Source: UBA3910 sp964626065
Lineage (GTDB): Bacteria > Bacillota > Limnochordia > Darwinibacteriales > Darwinibacteriaceae
Assembly: GCA_964626065.1 (NCBI GenBank)
Contig: CAZVDE010000070.1
Span: forward strand, 1-6,892
Direction of reading: 5' to 3'
DNA: 6,892 bases
The position numbers and the translations under genes are program-made. Shown in pieces: positions 6,799 to 6,892 of the stretch. Under the pieces are notes generated by a model. It was not told the origin of the DNA and ran no database searches. It saw only the letters and a program-made list of their open reading frames with translations. Each line of letters opens with the position of its first letter. Position 1 is the stretch's first letter.

Positions 6799-6876
6799 TG
6801 GTCGGGGCGACAAGATTTGAACTTGCGACCTCTACCACCCCAAGGTAGCGCGCTAGCCAAGCTGCGCCACGCCCCG
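6799..6876 (-). tRNA. tRNA-Pro (anticodon GGG)
   Basis: The minus strand folds into a full cloverleaf. The acceptor stem CGGGGCG/CGCCCCG has discriminator A and an encoded CCA (6801-6799). The D arm is GCGC/GCGC, the anticodon stem CTACC/GGTAG has loop TTGGGGT, and the T arm is GCAAG/CTTGT with loop TTCAAAT. The loop places GGG at positions 34-36, reading the proline codons CCC and CCT. The total is 78 bases including CCA, with a one-base-longer D loop. The sequence closely resembles standard bacterial tRNA-Pro. A TATTCT at the window edge (6892-6887) could be its -10 box, but any -35 box lies outside. Confidence 0.95.
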
Positions 6877-6892
6877 ACGCATTAAAAGAATA

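Noticed and set aside
6799..6876. tRNA-Pro as an integration site for a mobile element
   Set aside because: No integrase, no repeated tRNA 3' segment and no phage-like gene is found next to it in the window.

Overview
This is a chromosomal window from a Gram-positive Firmicute, most likely a Clostridia/Peptococcaceae-type organism. That placement is an inference from five things: strong GGAGG ribosome binding sites in front of TTG and GTG starts, a TIGR04086-type membrane protein, an EF-G-like GTPase of the type common in Clostridia, a secreted protein ending in a copper-amine-oxidase-N-like stalk domain, and a T-box-like leader fragment. The 100-N block shows that the source is a draft scaffold.

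Layout from left to right. Positions 1-996 hold a plus-strand MurR/RpiR-family regulator with a near-consensus promoter. Positions 997-1266 are a convergent intergenic region with a bidirectional terminator hairpin and a minus-strand T-box-like antiterminator/terminator module that has no gene behind it. The rest of the window is transcribed leftwards (minus strand). In order of transcription it holds a tRNA-Pro(GGG) with its terminator (right edge), a secreted FG-GAP/VCBS plus stalk-domain protein, an EF-G-like translational GTPase interrupted by the sequence gap and followed by a strong terminator, a small four-helix TIGR04086 membrane protein, and a MATE-family efflux transporter.

The genes do not form one obvious pathway. 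Terminators or promoter-like sequences separate most of them, so this reads as a string of largely independent housekeeping and envelope genes rather than an operon. The sugar-phosphate-type regulator has no sugar gene beside it here, and any target must lie outside the window or be distant. I see no CRISPR array, transposase, phage gene or toxin-antitoxin pair, and no convincing new multi-gene system. The points most worth a second look are the orphan, degenerate T-box-like element, the NKME (instead of NKxD) guanine-recognition motif in the EF-G-like protein, the propeller/stalk fusion protein, and the scaffold gap, which is almost certainly larger than 100 bases.
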